A stretch of DNA of 64,000 bases from Croceicoccus ponticola (lineage in GTDB: Bacteria > Pseudomonadota > Alphaproteobacteria > Sphingomonadales > Sphingomonadaceae). The position numbers and the translations under genes were made by a program. Below, piece after piece: positions 42,982 to 51,827 of the stretch. The notes under the pieces are model-generated. The model was not told the origin of the DNA. It saw only the letters and a program-made list of their open reading frames with translations, and did not search any database. The DNA lies in assembly GCF_004004515.1 (NCBI RefSeq), contig NZ_RXOL01000001.1, positions 992,001 to 1,056,000 of the forward strand. The letters run 5' to 3'. Positions within the stretch are counted from its first letter, which is position 1. Each line of letters opens with the position of its first letter.

Positions 42982-44211
42982 CTAGGTGTCTTTGGCAAGG
43001 CGCAGGGCAGTGAACTGCCAGCGCTGATGCGGGTGAAAGAAATTGCGGTAACTGGCGCGTGAATGACCGCGCGCAGTGGCGCAGGATGCGCCTTTCAGCA
43101 CGAACTGGCCCGACATGAACTTGCCGTTGTATTCGCCCACCGCGCCGGCGACGGGCTTGAAGCGTGGATAGGGAAGATATGCGCTTCGCGTCCATTGCCA
43201 GCCCGAACCGAACAGCGAAGTCGTCGCACGCGGCATGATCGCCGCAGCTTGGTCCAGCTGGTCACCCCCAGACGGATCTGCCTGCGACGCCAATGCTTCC
43301 CATTCGAACTCGGTCGGCAGGCGATGGCCCGCCCAAGCAGCAAAAGCATCCGCCTCGTAATAAGAAATGTGCGTGACCGGAGCATGCGGAACGCGCGACT
43401 CCCAACCGGCATGGGTGAACTGATCGTCATCATGCCAATATAGCGGCGCTACAATGCCTTCGGCCTGCACCCAGGCCCATCCATCGGATAGCCAGAGCGA
43501 CGGTGTACGATAACCCCCGTCAGCGATGAATTCGGCCCATTCGCCATTGCTGACGAGGCTGCGCGACAGGGCAAACGGTTCGAGCAGAACACGATGGCGC
43601 GGGCCTTCGTTGTCGAACGCGAATGGCGCGCCGTTATGACCGATCATCGCGATGCCGCCGGGATGTTCGAGCCAACCTGTTGCAGTGTCCTGAGAAGCAT
43701 GTGCAGCATGGTCGAACATCCCCGGGCCCAGCGGGTTTTGGAACAACGCGTGCTTGATATCGGTCAGGAGCAGTTCTTGATGCTGCTGTTCATGCGCGAT
43801 GCCAAGGGAGATCAGTTCGGAGCAATCCTCGCGATCGAGCAGCACCTCCATCGCCTGATCGATCGCATGGCGATAAGAAATGACTTCTTCGAGCGTCGGG
43901 CGCGACAGCATGCCGCGCGAAAAGCGACCGATGCGCTGGCCCTCTGCTTCGTAATAGGAATTGAACAGGAACGGAAAGCGCTCGTCGTGCAAGCGGAAAT
44001 CGTTCGATCGATCCCGCAGCAAGAATGTCTCCCAGAACCATGTCGTGTGGGCGAGATGCCACTTGGTGGGACTCGCATCCTCCATCGACTGGATCGTCGC
44101 GTCGGCGTCAGACAGGTGCGCGGCTAGCGCCTCGCTCAGCGCGCGGGCATGGCGAAAGCGTTCCGCCAGGGTATAGTCGGCACCGTCGAACGGGCGGTGG
44201 GCATGCTCCAT
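42982..44211 (-). CDS. egtB: Ergothioneine sulfoxide synthase EgtB
   Basis: A 409-aa non-haem iron enzyme that couples hercynine with a thiol (cysteine or gamma-glutamylcysteine) in ergothioneine synthesis. The N-terminal DinB-like helical domain carries iron ligands: WHLAH (His52 or His55) and HEQQHQE (His140, His144). The C-terminal FGE-sulfatase domain includes FAFDNEGPRHRVLLEPFALSRSLVSNGEWAEF, YEADAFAAWAGHRLPTEFEWEAL and QFVLKGASCATARGHSRASYRNFFHPHQRWQF. It precedes egtD. The choice of thiol is unknown; without egtA nearby, direct use of cysteine is possible. Confidence 0.93.
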   Translation of the reverse strand: MEHAHRPFDGADYTLAERFRHARALSEALAAHLSDADATIQSMEDASPTKWHLAHTTWFWETFLLRDRSNDFRLHDERFPFLFNSYYEAEGQRIGRFSRGMLSRPTLEEVISYRHAIDQAMEVLLDREDCSELISLGIAHEQQHQELLLTDIKHALFQNPLGPGMFDHAAHASQDTATGWLEHPGGIAMIGHNGAPFAFDNEGPRHRVLLEPFALSRSLVSNGEWAEFIADGGYRTPSLWLSDGWAWVQAEGIVAPLYWHDDDQFTHAGWESRVPHAPVTHISYYEADAFAAWAGHRLPTEFEWEALASQADPSGGDQLDQAAAIMPRATTSLFGSGWQWTRSAYLPYPRFKPVAGAVGEYNGKFMSGQFVLKGASCATARGHSRASYRNFFHPHQRWQFTALRLAKDT

Positions 44212-44247
44212 GCCCGGTATAATGCACGAAGAGCGTTACAGTTGCGA

Positions 44248-44269
44248 TGCGGGAAAAATTAACCCCGCA
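44248..44269 (-). terminator. Hairpin between aroG-type gene and egtB
   Basis: TGCGGG (44248-44253) and CCCGCA (44264-44269) form a short stem around an A/T-rich loop, 16 bases after the stop of the DAHP synthase gene. It could end that transcript before egtB. It lacks a downstream T-run, so the call is weak. Confidence 0.35.
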
Positions 44270-44284
44270 GCATGGTACACTGAT

Positions 44285-45658
44285 TCAAGCTGCTTCCGCC
44301 TTGCGAACCGCGGCTTCGGCGTTGAGTTCTTCGGCCAGAAGGAACGCCAGCTCGATCGACTGCGCGCCGTTCAGGCGCGGATCGCAATGGGTGCGATAAC
44401 GGTCTGCAAGGCCTTCGTCCGTGATGGCGACTGCACCGCCGGTGCACTCGGTCACGTCCTGTCCGGTCATCTCGATATGGATGCCGCCGGCGTGCGTACC
44501 TTCGGCGCGGTGGACGGCGAAAAAGCCCTTCACCTCAGACAGTATGCGATCGAACGGACGGGTTTTCAGCCCCGATTCCGCCTTGATCACGTTTCCGTGC
44601 ATCGGGTCGCAGGACCAGACGACGGGGTGTCCTTCGCGCTTCACGGCGCGAACAAGCGGGGCCAACCCAGCTTCGACATTTTCATAACCAAACCGGCTGA
44701 TGAGCGTCATGCGCCCGGCTTCGCGCGATGGGTTCAAAGTGTCCAGCATCTTGAGCAACGCATCGGGATCGAGGCTCGGCCCGCATTTCATGCCGATCGG
44801 ATTGCCGACACCGCGCAGGTATTCGACATGGGCCGAACCGTCGAAACGGGTGCGGTCGCCGATCCACAGCATGTGAGCGCTGGTATCGTACCAGTCGCCG
44901 GTCAGGGAATCGCGACGGGTCATTGCCTGTTCGTAAGGCAGCAGCAGCGCTTCGTGGCTGGTGTAGAAGCTGGTGCCCTGCAGCTGAGGCACAGTGCGCG
45001 GGTCGACGCCGCAGGCTTCCATGAAATCCATCGCTTCGCCGATCCGGTCGGCGGTCTGTGAAAAGCGTTCGCCCCACGGGCTGCGGTCGATATGGTCGAG
45101 CGTCCACTGATGCACCTGCCGCAAGTTGGCGTAACCGCCGTTCGCGAAAGCGCGCAGCAGGTTCATCGTTGCTGCGGATTGGCCATAGGCGCGGACCATC
45201 CGCTCAGGATCGGGCTTGCGGCCTTCGGCCTCGAACTGGATGTCGTTGATGATGTCGCCGAAGTAGCTCGACATCTCGACATCGCCCTGCTTTTCGGTCG
45301 CAGCCGAACGCGGCTTTGCGAACTGGCCGGCGACGCGACCCACCTTTACGACCGGCTGCTTGCTGGCAAAGGTCAGGACGACCGCCATCTGCAACAGGAC
45401 GCGGAACGTGTCGCGGATATTATCGGGATGGAATTCGGCGAAGCTTTCCGCGCAATCGCCGCCCTGCAACAGGAAACCGCGACCGTTGGCGACTTCGCCA
45501 AGATCATGCTTCAACGCGCGCGCTTCACCGGCAAAGACGAGCGGCGGGTAAGTCGACAGGCGCTGCTCGACATCGGCCAGAACCGATTTGTCCGCATATT
45601 CCGGCAGATGCCTTCCTTCGAAGGACTTCCAGCTGTCCGGGCTCCAGTTGCTCGCCAA
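44285..45658 (-). CDS. Class II 3-deoxy-7-phosphoheptulonate synthase
   Basis: A 457-aa DAHP synthase of the plant-like class II (AroA-II) type, the first step of the shikimate pathway. It begins [18 protein letters not shown] and has [77 protein letters not shown] and [18 protein letters not shown]. The start is TTG 45658, preceded by GGAGCAGG; a stop lies 24 bases upstream, so no earlier start is possible. The 168-base leader contains a GC-rich hairpin (45697-45719). The class is certain; which paralogue is not. Confidence 0.94.
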   Translation of the reverse strand: MASNWSPDSWKSFEGRHLPEYADKSVLADVEQRLSTYPPLVFAGEARALKHDLGEVANGRGFLLQGGDCAESFAEFHPDNIRDTFRVLLQMAVVLTFASKQPVVKVGRVAGQFAKPRSAATEKQGDVEMSSYFGDIINDIQFEAEGRKPDPERMVRAYGQSAATMNLLRAFANGGYANLRQVHQWTLDHIDRSPWGERFSQTADRIGEAMDFMEACGVDPRTVPQLQGTSFYTSHEALLLPYEQAMTRRDSLTGDWYDTSAHMLWIGDRTRFDGSAHVEYLRGVGNPIGMKCGPSLDPDALLKMLDTLNPSREAGRMTLISRFGYENVEAGLAPLVRAVKREGHPVVWSCDPMHGNVIKAESGLKTRPFDRILSEVKGFFAVHRAEGTHAGGIHIEMTGQDVTECTGGAVAITDEGLADRYRTHCDPRLNGAQSIELAFLLAEELNAEAAVRKAEAA

Positions 45659-45696
45659 TTTACCTGCTCCGCGTGAATTCTATCGGGGTGGTTCCG

Positions 45697-45719
45697 CGCC
45701 GCCGTCCCGAAAGGCGGCG
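45697..45719. terminator. GC hairpin between the M16 gene and DAHP synthase gene
   Basis: CGCCGCC (45697-45703) pairs with GGCGGCG (45713-45719) around a nine-base loop. It lies downstream of the M16 peptidase gene and in the leader of the DAHP synthase gene, both minus strand, so it could be a terminator of the first or an attenuator of the second. No T-run on either side. Confidence 0.4.
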
Positions 45720-45826
45720 TTCGATATCGTCCGAAATGTCGGAATGGGTGGCCAATACGACCAAGAACCGCGCATTGCAAAGGTTTCAGCCGTAAACAAT
45801 GCGATCACGACAATCGGCAAAAGCGC

Positions 45827-48775
45827 TTATCGGGCGACGGTACCCTCCATGCCTTCGGGCACGACCGCGATCTCGAACGCCCGCGAATTGTCGAGGAACG
45901 CCTTGGCGAGGATCTGCATCGCTTCGGGTGTCGTATCCGAATAGTCATTGAGGATCGTGCGCACGTCCTTCAATCGTTGGGGATCGCGCGCGCTGCCGGC
46001 AAGCTCGCGCAGCCAGAAACCGTTTCCGCTCGACGCGCGACTTATCATCTGGCGCAAAGGCTCGGTTACGCGGGTCAGTTCCTCTGCCGTGGGCGGCGCG
46101 GCAACGAGAGCCGCCGCGATCTTGCGCGCCTCTTCATAGAATGCGGGCACGTCCTTGGGCTGCAATTGCGCGTGGGCGAGTATCATGCCGCCGCTCCGCC
46201 GGTCGAGCGGCCAGCGCGACCCGACGTTTGGGGCATAGCTTGCTCCCAGCCGTTCGCGCATCGCATCGAACAGCCGGTTGTTGAATACCTCCGTCAAAAT
46301 CGACAGCTGGCGCGAAATCTGGATTCGGTCGCGGCCCGCGCTCGTCGGCCAGCCGATCACAGCGGCGGCCTGGTTCGCGTCGCCGCGATGAGTCAGCACG
46401 ACAGGCTTGTCCGAAGGGGCCGGAATCTTCGACAGGTCAGGCTGCAACGGCGCAGCTTCGCGCGGCGGCAAGGCGCCGAACGTGCGGTTGAGCGCGGCGA
46501 TGCCCTCTGCCCGGTCGAAGTCGCCGAAAATCTCGACCTGAATCGGACCGCTGGCCAGGATCGGCTCCCAGACCCGGCGGAAACCGGCCATGTCGGCTTT
46601 TGCCAGCATCGCCGGTGTCGACGTCCCGAAACGCGGGTCCTTGCCGCGCAGCAGGTAATCCAAATCGCGTTCGAACACGCCTTGAGGGTTGGTGCCGAAA
46701 CTGTCGTAGCCCGATGCCATCGCGGCCTTCGTGCGTTGCAGCGGGCTTTCGTCCCAACGCGGCGTCGCAAGCTTGGCGGCGAACAGGTAAAGCTGGTCGG
46801 CAAGGTCCGCCGCGCGCGTCTCGGCGCCGAACACGAAGGTGCTATCCTCGATCCCGAAATCGAGACCGAGCTTGCGGCCAGTGGCCAGTTGGTCGAGATC
46901 GTTTTGCGTCAACGGCCCGATGCCCGCCCCCATCAGCGCGAATTCGCCCAGCTCGATATAGGGTGCATCGCCTGCCTTGAACGCACCATATCCGTTGCCG
47001 AAACGCACGCGAACCGACACGCGGCCGGGTTCGGCATCGCTGGCCCAGACTAGCGCCTTCACACCGTTGGACAGGGTCAGGGTGTCGATTTCCAGAATTC
47101 CTGACGGTTCGGCGGACACGACTGTCCCCGGCGTGCCCAGAGAAGGCAGGTCGGCAAAGGCGATCTGCTTTTCCTCCACCCGCGCCGAACCGTCGGCCTC
47201 GACCGGGGCCAGCATCGCGGCGCGGAATGCCGCGACGTCCCCGTCGCTCGCCTTTGGGACGTTAAGTATGCCGCGCAGGACCGAACCGGTGAACAGCTCG
47301 CGCGTACGCTTCTGAATCACGTCGGGCGTTACCTTGCCCTTCAGCCCGTGCAGAACGGTCAGCACGGTATCCGGCGCGGCGACGGTTTCACGGATGTCGA
47401 CCGCTTCGACGATGTTGTTCGACAAGTCCGACGCCTGCTGCACCGCTTGCGTTTCGACGCCGATCGAGAACGCGTTTTCGAATTCCGAAAACTCGCGCGC
47501 GATCTCGGCCTCGCTCGGCGGCGTGGCCAGCGCATCGGCGATGACCGCGCGAACGTCGTCCAACGCGGCGCGCCAGTCACCGTCCAAAGGACGGATCGAA
47601 ACGAACGTCATTTCGGCAGACCGGCTGACGCTGTCCTGCCCGACTTGCGCGGCAAGGTAGCTGCCGCCTGCCCGCGCCCGCCCTTCGAGCCGTCGGTTTA
47701 CGATCGCCATCGCCAGCTGATCAGTCAGCCGACCCTGATTGTAAACGATGGTGTCGGCCACCTTTTCCCACGGTCGCATGACGACATAGCTGATGTTGGT
47801 CGGCAGATCGGGCTCGACCAGCACGTTCAGCCTGTCCACCGGCGCCAGCGCGCCTGCGGCCTGTTGGGCATTGGGGCCGGCCACGGGGTCGCCATAATCT
47901 GGCGAGGGTTCAGCTTTGCCCTGTACTTTCCAGCTGCCGAAATGTTTTTCCAGCATCTGGATCATGACCGCCGGATCGGCGTCGCCCGCGACGGAAATGA
48001 CGGTATTGTCAGGCCGATACCAACGCTTGTGGAATGCGCGCACGCTCGCTTGCGTTGCGCCCTCCAGCGTCGCGACGGTGCCGATGGGCGACCGGTCCGC
48101 CAGCCGCATGCCTGCAAAATACGTCTCGCGCGTCGCATCGCCGACACGCTTGCCGGCACCGCCGACTTCGCGCATTTCGGCTAAGACGATGGGCACTTCG
48201 GCGCGCACGCCCGCTTCGGACAATGTCGGTGCCGCGACCATGCCTGACAGCAGCTTGAAGGTTTCCTCGAGCTTTGTCGGGTTCATGTCGGGCACGTCGA
48301 GCTTGTAAACCGTGTGGGTCGGCGTCGTTTCGGCATTTGTGTCCGACCCGAACGTCGCGCCCAGTTCCTGCCATCGCGGGATCGTCTCCCCGGGCTTGAG
48401 ATACTTTGATTCGCGAAATGTCAGATGCTCGATCAAATGCGCAAAGCCGCGCTCGCTATCGGTCTCATTCAACGATCCGGCATCGACCCTGACGCGGATC
48501 GACAACTGATCCTGCGGCACTTCGTTGAAACGCACGGCATAGCGGATACCGTTGGACAATTCGCCGAACTGCCATTCGGGATCGGGCGGAATGTCGCTGC
48601 CGCGATAGATCCATGGCCGATCCAGCTGCACCTTGGGCCATTCGCGCACTGCTTCGGCGGTGGGGGCCGGCTGCGCGAAAGCGGGCGGGGCGAAAACGGG
48701 CAAGGCGAAAACCGTTGCGGCAAGAGCAGCGATGATCAGCGCGCCAGCGGGCGCAACGCGGTTCAGGACAGTCAT
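45827..48775 (-). CDS. M16-family zinc metallopeptidase, two-domain
   Basis: A 982-aa exported M16 (pitrilysin-type) protein. The signal peptide (LIIAALAATVFALPVF) ends before QPAPTAEA. The inverted zinc motif HLIEH lies in GFAHLIEHLTFRES, and R/Y substrate-binding features in the second half (GTNPQGVFERDLDYLLRG, RWPLDRRSGGMIL) complete the pair of homologous halves. It is periplasmic and probably cleaves peptides; related proteins include PqqL-like and insulinase-type peptidases. ATG 48775 is preferred over upstream ATGs because it opens the signal peptide. The natural substrate is unknown. Confidence 0.88.
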   Translation of the reverse strand: MTVLNRVAPAGALIIAALAATVFALPVFAPPAFAQPAPTAEAVREWPKVQLDRPWIYRGSDIPPDPEWQFGELSNGIRYAVRFNEVPQDQLSIRVRVDAGSLNETDSERGFAHLIEHLTFRESKYLKPGETIPRWQELGATFGSDTNAETTPTHTVYKLDVPDMNPTKLEETFKLLSGMVAAPTLSEAGVRAEVPIVLAEMREVGGAGKRVGDATRETYFAGMRLADRSPIGTVATLEGATQASVRAFHKRWYRPDNTVISVAGDADPAVMIQMLEKHFGSWKVQGKAEPSPDYGDPVAGPNAQQAAGALAPVDRLNVLVEPDLPTNISYVVMRPWEKVADTIVYNQGRLTDQLAMAIVNRRLEGRARAGGSYLAAQVGQDSVSRSAEMTFVSIRPLDGDWRAALDDVRAVIADALATPPSEAEIAREFSEFENAFSIGVETQAVQQASDLSNNIVEAVDIRETVAAPDTVLTVLHGLKGKVTPDVIQKRTRELFTGSVLRGILNVPKASDGDVAAFRAAMLAPVEADGSARVEEKQIAFADLPSLGTPGTVVSAEPSGILEIDTLTLSNGVKALVWASDAEPGRVSVRVRFGNGYGAFKAGDAPYIELGEFALMGAGIGPLTQNDLDQLATGRKLGLDFGIEDSTFVFGAETRAADLADQLYLFAAKLATPRWDESPLQRTKAAMASGYDSFGTNPQGVFERDLDYLLRGKDPRFGTSTPAMLAKADMAGFRRVWEPILASGPIQVEIFGDFDRAEGIAALNRTFGALPPREAAPLQPDLSKIPAPSDKPVVLTHRGDANQAAAVIGWPTSAGRDRIQISRQLSILTEVFNNRLFDAMRERLGASYAPNVGSRWPLDRRSGGMILAHAQLQPKDVPAFYEEARKIAAALVAAPPTAEELTRVTEPLRQMISRASSGNGFWLRELAGSARDPQRLKDVRTILNDYSDTTPEAMQILAKAFLDNSRAFEIAVVPEGMEGTVAR

Positions 48776-48951
48776 GTGCGGCATATATGGCCGCGATGGG
48801 TGAAGCGCCAGTGAACACGCCATCAAACCCGCCGCTTACGCTAATTCCCAAGCGTCAATCCGCTTCGCGATAGCCTCGTCCACGACGCTTGCCCGGTCAG
48901 TTTGCGAAATGACCGCTTGAACGGCGCGCCAAGGGGCCTAAATCGGCAGCC

Positions 48952-49527
48952 ATGTTCATTGAAACCGAAACCACGCCCAATCCTGCCACGCTCAAGTTCC
49001 TGCCCGGACGGCAGGTCATGACATCCGGCACGCGCGAATTCACCGATCCCGAAGCGGCGGAGATTTCGCCGCTCGCCTCGGCACTTTTTTCGGTTGGAGA
49101 CGTCACCGGCGTATTCTTTGGCGGCGACTTCATCTCTGTCAGCGCCGCGCCGGGTACCGACTGGTCGCAGTTGAAACCGCAGGTCGTTGCCGTGCTGCTC
49201 GACCATTTCGTGACCGAATCCCCGCTGTTCACGGGGGGCGATGCTGCCGGTATCGCGGTCCCGGACGACGATGACGAATTCACCGACGATCCGGCCGATG
49301 CCGACGTCATAGCGCAAATCCGCGAACTCATCGAAACGCGGGTTCGCCCCGCTGTTGCCGGCGACGGTGGCGACATCATTTATCGCGGGTTCCGCGAAGG
49401 GGTCGTTTTCCTGACGATGCAGGGCGCCTGTGCCGGCTGCCCATCCTCTTCGGCAACGCTGAAGCAAGGGATCGAGGGGCTGCTCAAGCATTACGTCCCC
49501 GAAGTGAACGAGGTGCGCGCGGCCTGA
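48952..49527 (+). CDS. NifU/Nfu-type iron-sulfur scaffold protein
   Basis: A 191-aa Nfu protein with an N-terminal Nfu_N domain (TTPNPATLKFLPGRQVM) and a C-terminal NifU domain (GDGGDIIYRGFREGVVFLTMQGACAGCPSSSATL) carrying the C-x2-C motif CAGC that binds a transient cluster. It delivers [4Fe-4S] clusters to targets such as LipA and MiaB; MiaB is encoded at 52.6 kb. It lies 22 bases before tsaB and appears co-transcribed with it. The protein is complete and the family is certain. Confidence 0.93.
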   Translation: MFIETETTPNPATLKFLPGRQVMTSGTREFTDPEAAEISPLASALFSVGDVTGVFFGGDFISVSAAPGTDWSQLKPQVVAVLLDHFVTESPLFTGGDAAGIAVPDDDDEFTDDPADADVIAQIRELIETRVRPAVAGDGGDIIYRGFREGVVFLTMQGACAGCPSSSATLKQGIEGLLKHYVPEVNEVRAA

Positions 49528-49549
49528 TCGGTCGCAGCATTCCGTCACG

Positions 49550-50176
49550 ATGAACCGCACGCTTGTCATTGATAGCGCGACCGACGCCTGTTCGGTCGCG
49601 CTGTTTCAGGATGACGAACTGTTGGCGGGAGAGTGGGTTCGCCTTGGTCGCGGCCATGCCGAACGTCTGATCCCGATGATCGCCGAACTGCCCGGACGGG
49701 GCATGGCAAACCGTATCGCGGTCGCGCTTGGCCCGGGCAGTTTTACTGGCATTCGCGTCGGGCTTGCGGCGGCAAAGGCGCTTGCGGTCGCATGGAATTG
49801 CGAACTCGTCGGCTATCCCACGCTCGCGCTCCTTGCCGCGCAGGGACAGAAATTGCACGGCAAGCGCGAACTCGCCGTTGCCAACACCGGCGGCCACGGT
49901 GAATGGTTCGTCGAAGAATTCGGAGCCGATGGGGCGAGCCTCGCGCCGGTAAAGTCGCTCACCCCACAAGACGCCGCCGGACTTGTCCGCGCGGACCTGA
50001 TCGTCGGCAGTCAGGCGGAGGCGTTGGTGGCAAGTCGCGGGCGTGGCACGGCAGCCCCCCTATCGCCCGACGCGCGCCAATTCGGGTCTCTGGCGGAAGC
50101 CGCGCTGCTCACTGATTTGCGCCCTCTCTACGGCCGCGGCCCCGACGCCAAGCTGCCAACGAAGCGAGCGTCATGA
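49550..50176 (+). CDS. tsaB: tRNA threonylcarbamoyladenosine protein TsaB
   Basis: A 208-aa ASKHA-fold protein that partners TsaD in making the t6A base at position 37 of tRNAs. It begins TLVIDSATDACSVALFQDDELLAGEW and has IAVALGPGSFTGIRVGLAAAKALA, the standard TsaB motif. The stop overlaps the rimI start (ATGA), so translation is coupled, an arrangement common among bacteria. Confidence 0.94.
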   Translation: MNRTLVIDSATDACSVALFQDDELLAGEWVRLGRGHAERLIPMIAELPGRGMANRIAVALGPGSFTGIRVGLAAAKALAVAWNCELVGYPTLALLAAQGQKLHGKRELAVANTGGHGEWFVEEFGADGASLAPVKSLTPQDAAGLVRADLIVGSQAEALVASRGRGTAAPLSPDARQFGSLAEAALLTDLRPLYGRGPDAKLPTKRAS

Positions 50177-50646
50177 TGGCCACTCGCGCCGAGATTCGCG
50201 GCATGATGGACGTGATGCTCGCCGCCTTCGACCCGAAATACGGCGAAGCGTGGAACGAGCAACAACTGACATCGTCGATGATAGTGCCGGGGACGCGTTT
50301 TGCGATTATCGACAGCGCTGGTGTCGTTGGTCCGCCGTCCCCATCTGTGCGGACCGCAGGTTTTTATCTTGTTCGGCAGGTAATCGACGAGGAAGAATTG
50401 CTGTTGATCGCGGTAAATCCCGAGTATCGGCGCAACGGTCTGGCATCGCAGCTTATGCGGCACCTTTTCGCGAGTGCGGCAGAGCGGGGCACGAGAAGAG
50501 TTTTTCTAGAGATGCGCGCCGATAACGAAGCTGGTTATTTCTACGAGAACTTCGGGTTCGAAACCGTCGGCCTGCGCAAAAGTTACTATCGCGGAGCCGA
50601 TGGCAACATGCGCGATGCAAAAACGCTTTCGGTCCCTATTTCGTAA
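50173..50646 (+). CDS. rimI: Ribosomal protein S18 alanine acetyltransferase (RimI)
   Basis: A 157-aa GNAT acetyltransferase with a motif A region LLIAVNPEYRRNGLASQLMRHLF and RVFLEMRADNEAGYFYENFGFETVGLRKSYY, as in RimI (S18 N-terminal acetylation). The overlap with tsaB supports the assignment, because tsaB-rimI is a conserved pair. The N-terminal half (GTRFAIIDSAGVVG) is less typical, and a different peptide substrate is possible. Downstream DNA is AT-rich. Confidence 0.85.
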   Translation: MMATRAEIRGMMDVMLAAFDPKYGEAWNEQQLTSSMIVPGTRFAIIDSAGVVGPPSPSVRTAGFYLVRQVIDEEELLLIAVNPEYRRNGLASQLMRHLFASAAERGTRRVFLEMRADNEAGYFYENFGFETVGLRKSYYRGADGNMRDAKTLSVPIS

Positions 50647-50855
50647 ATGCCGCGAGGTAAAATCAAACAAGTTTGTCTTTTGCTTAAATTTCAAAAAAAA
50701 GTTATTAATTTCTCGTCAGTTACTGCGAAAAAGAAGTGGTTGTTGCGACTAGCAAGAGCCTCTATACGGCGAGATAGCCAAGTGTTCGCTCAATTATCCC
50801 CCAATCGCTCCCCCGGCGAAAAGCGACCTTGGCCATCAAGACGAGGTATTTGGCA
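50647..50855. other. AT-rich region upstream of mucR
   Basis: The first 120 bases are much richer in A+T than the surroundings and contain an A8 run and TTATTAATTT. MucR/Ros proteins bind AT-rich DNA and often repress their own gene, so this could be an autoregulatory region. A short CAAAC/GTTTG arm pair followed by TCTTTT (50664-50681) might stop rimI transcription. Confidence 0.45.
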
Positions 50856-51290
50856 ATGGAACAGTCCGAAATGGACATCAAGGAAACCCTGATTACGCTG
50901 ACGTCCGACATCGTCGCGGCTCATGTGAGCAATAATCCGGTTTCCGTCGATGAAGTGCCGGCTTTGATCAGCAACATCTTCAACGCTCTCGCCGGTCTCG
51001 GCACCCAGACCGGCGAGCCCGAGGCACCGCCAGAACCCGCAGTTTCGGTGCGTTCGTCGATCAAACCCGACTACATCGTATGTCTCGAAGATGGCAAGAA
51101 GCTGAAAATGCTGAAGCGCCACCTGATGACGCACTACAACATGACTCCGGATGAATATCGTCAGCGCTGGAATCTGCCTGCCGACTATCCGATGGTCGCC
51201 CCCAATTATGCGGAAAAGCGTCGCGAATTGGCAAAGAAGATCGGCCTGGGTCGCAAACCCGGTAGCCGCAGGCCTGCAAAGAAGTCCTGA
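50856..51290 (+). CDS. MucR/Ros-family transcriptional regulator
   Basis: A 144-aa MucR/Ros-type regulator, which binds AT-rich DNA through a prokaryotic zinc-finger. The N-terminal oligomerisation region is followed by IVCLEDGKKLKMLKRHLMTHYNM and the conserved MTPDEYRQRWNLPADYPMVAPNYA. Candidate metal ligands are Cys76, Asp79, His89 and His93; the usual second Cys is Asp, as in some rhizobial Ml proteins. Relatives control exopolysaccharide, motility and cell-cycle genes. ATG 50856 is chosen because it starts after a GAGG site and before the helical domain. A strong inverted repeat and T-run follow the gene. Confidence 0.92.
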   Translation: MEQSEMDIKETLITLTSDIVAAHVSNNPVSVDEVPALISNIFNALAGLGTQTGEPEAPPEPAVSVRSSIKPDYIVCLEDGKKLKMLKRHLMTHYNMTPDEYRQRWNLPADYPMVAPNYAEKRRELAKKIGLGRKPGSRRPAKKS

Positions 51291-51311
51291 TCCCCGACCC
51301 AATGGCCTGAA

Positions 51312-51396
51312 TTCGGGTCACGGGCGGTTGCACAATGTGGCGGGCGATCTATGATCGTTCCGCTCAAGGCATCCGCCCGTGACCCGAAGGTTTTTT
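51312..51396 (+). terminator. 16-bp inverted repeat with T-run between mucR and fur
   Basis: TTCGGGTCACGGGCGG (51312-51327) is perfectly complementary in inverted order to CCGCCCGTGACCCGAA (51373-51388), followed by GG and six T residues. The 45-base loop contains its own inner stem (GCGG...CCGC with CGATC/GATCG). It lies 21 bases after mucR, so it is a likely terminator. The 3' arm abuts the ribosome-site region of fur (CCGAAGG), so it may also control fur. Confidence 0.8.
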
Positions 51397-51403
51397 GCAA
51401 ACC

Positions 51404-51823
51404 GTGCCCAATCGTATCGATATCGAAGCCATCTGCGCCGAGCGCGGCCTGCGTATTACGGAGCAGCGCCGGATCATCGCGCGCGTACTTTCCGATAGCG
51501 AGGATCACCCCGACGTCGAACGCCTGCACGAACGCGCTTCCGCGATAGATCCACGCATCTCGATCGCCACGGTCTACCGCACCGTTCGCCTGTTCGAGGA
51601 AGCAGGCATCCTCGACCGCCACGATTTCGGCGATGGCCGCGCCCGGTACGAAGCATCGCCGGAGGCGCATCACGATCACCTGATCGACGTCGAAACCGGT
51701 AAAGTCGTCGAATTCGTCGATCCCGAACTCGAAGCGCTACAACGCCAGATCGCGGAACGGCTGGGCTTTCGACTGGTCGACCACCGGATGGAACTTTACG
51801 GCGTTAAGCTGGACCGAGACTGA
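51404..51823 (+). CDS. Fur-family transcriptional regulator
   Basis: A 139-aa Fur-family metal-dependent regulator. The winged helix is ICAERGLRITEQRRIIARVL, then PRISIATVYRTVRLFEEAGILDRHDFGDG. The HHDH motif (EAHHDHLIDVETG) is the family's metal-binding site. No cysteines are visible, so no structural zinc site of the CxxC kind. I chose GTG 51404, which gives the start PNRIDIEAIC common in this group; TTG 51395 lies inside the T-run of the upstream hairpin. It could be Fur or a manganese-sensing Mur/Fur; not distinguishable here. It is followed closely by the acyltransferase gene (4 bases). Confidence 0.9.
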   Translation: MPNRIDIEAICAERGLRITEQRRIIARVLSDSEDHPDVERLHERASAIDPRISIATVYRTVRLFEEAGILDRHDFGDGRARYEASPEAHHDHLIDVETGKVVEFVDPELEALQRQIAERLGFRLVDHRMELYGVKLDRD

Positions 51824-51827
51824 CCTT

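Noticed and set aside
51395-51403. TTG at 51395 as the fur start
   Set aside because: It lies within the T-run of the hairpin and leaves only four bases to the GAAGG; GTG 51404 gives better spacing and a family-like N-terminus.
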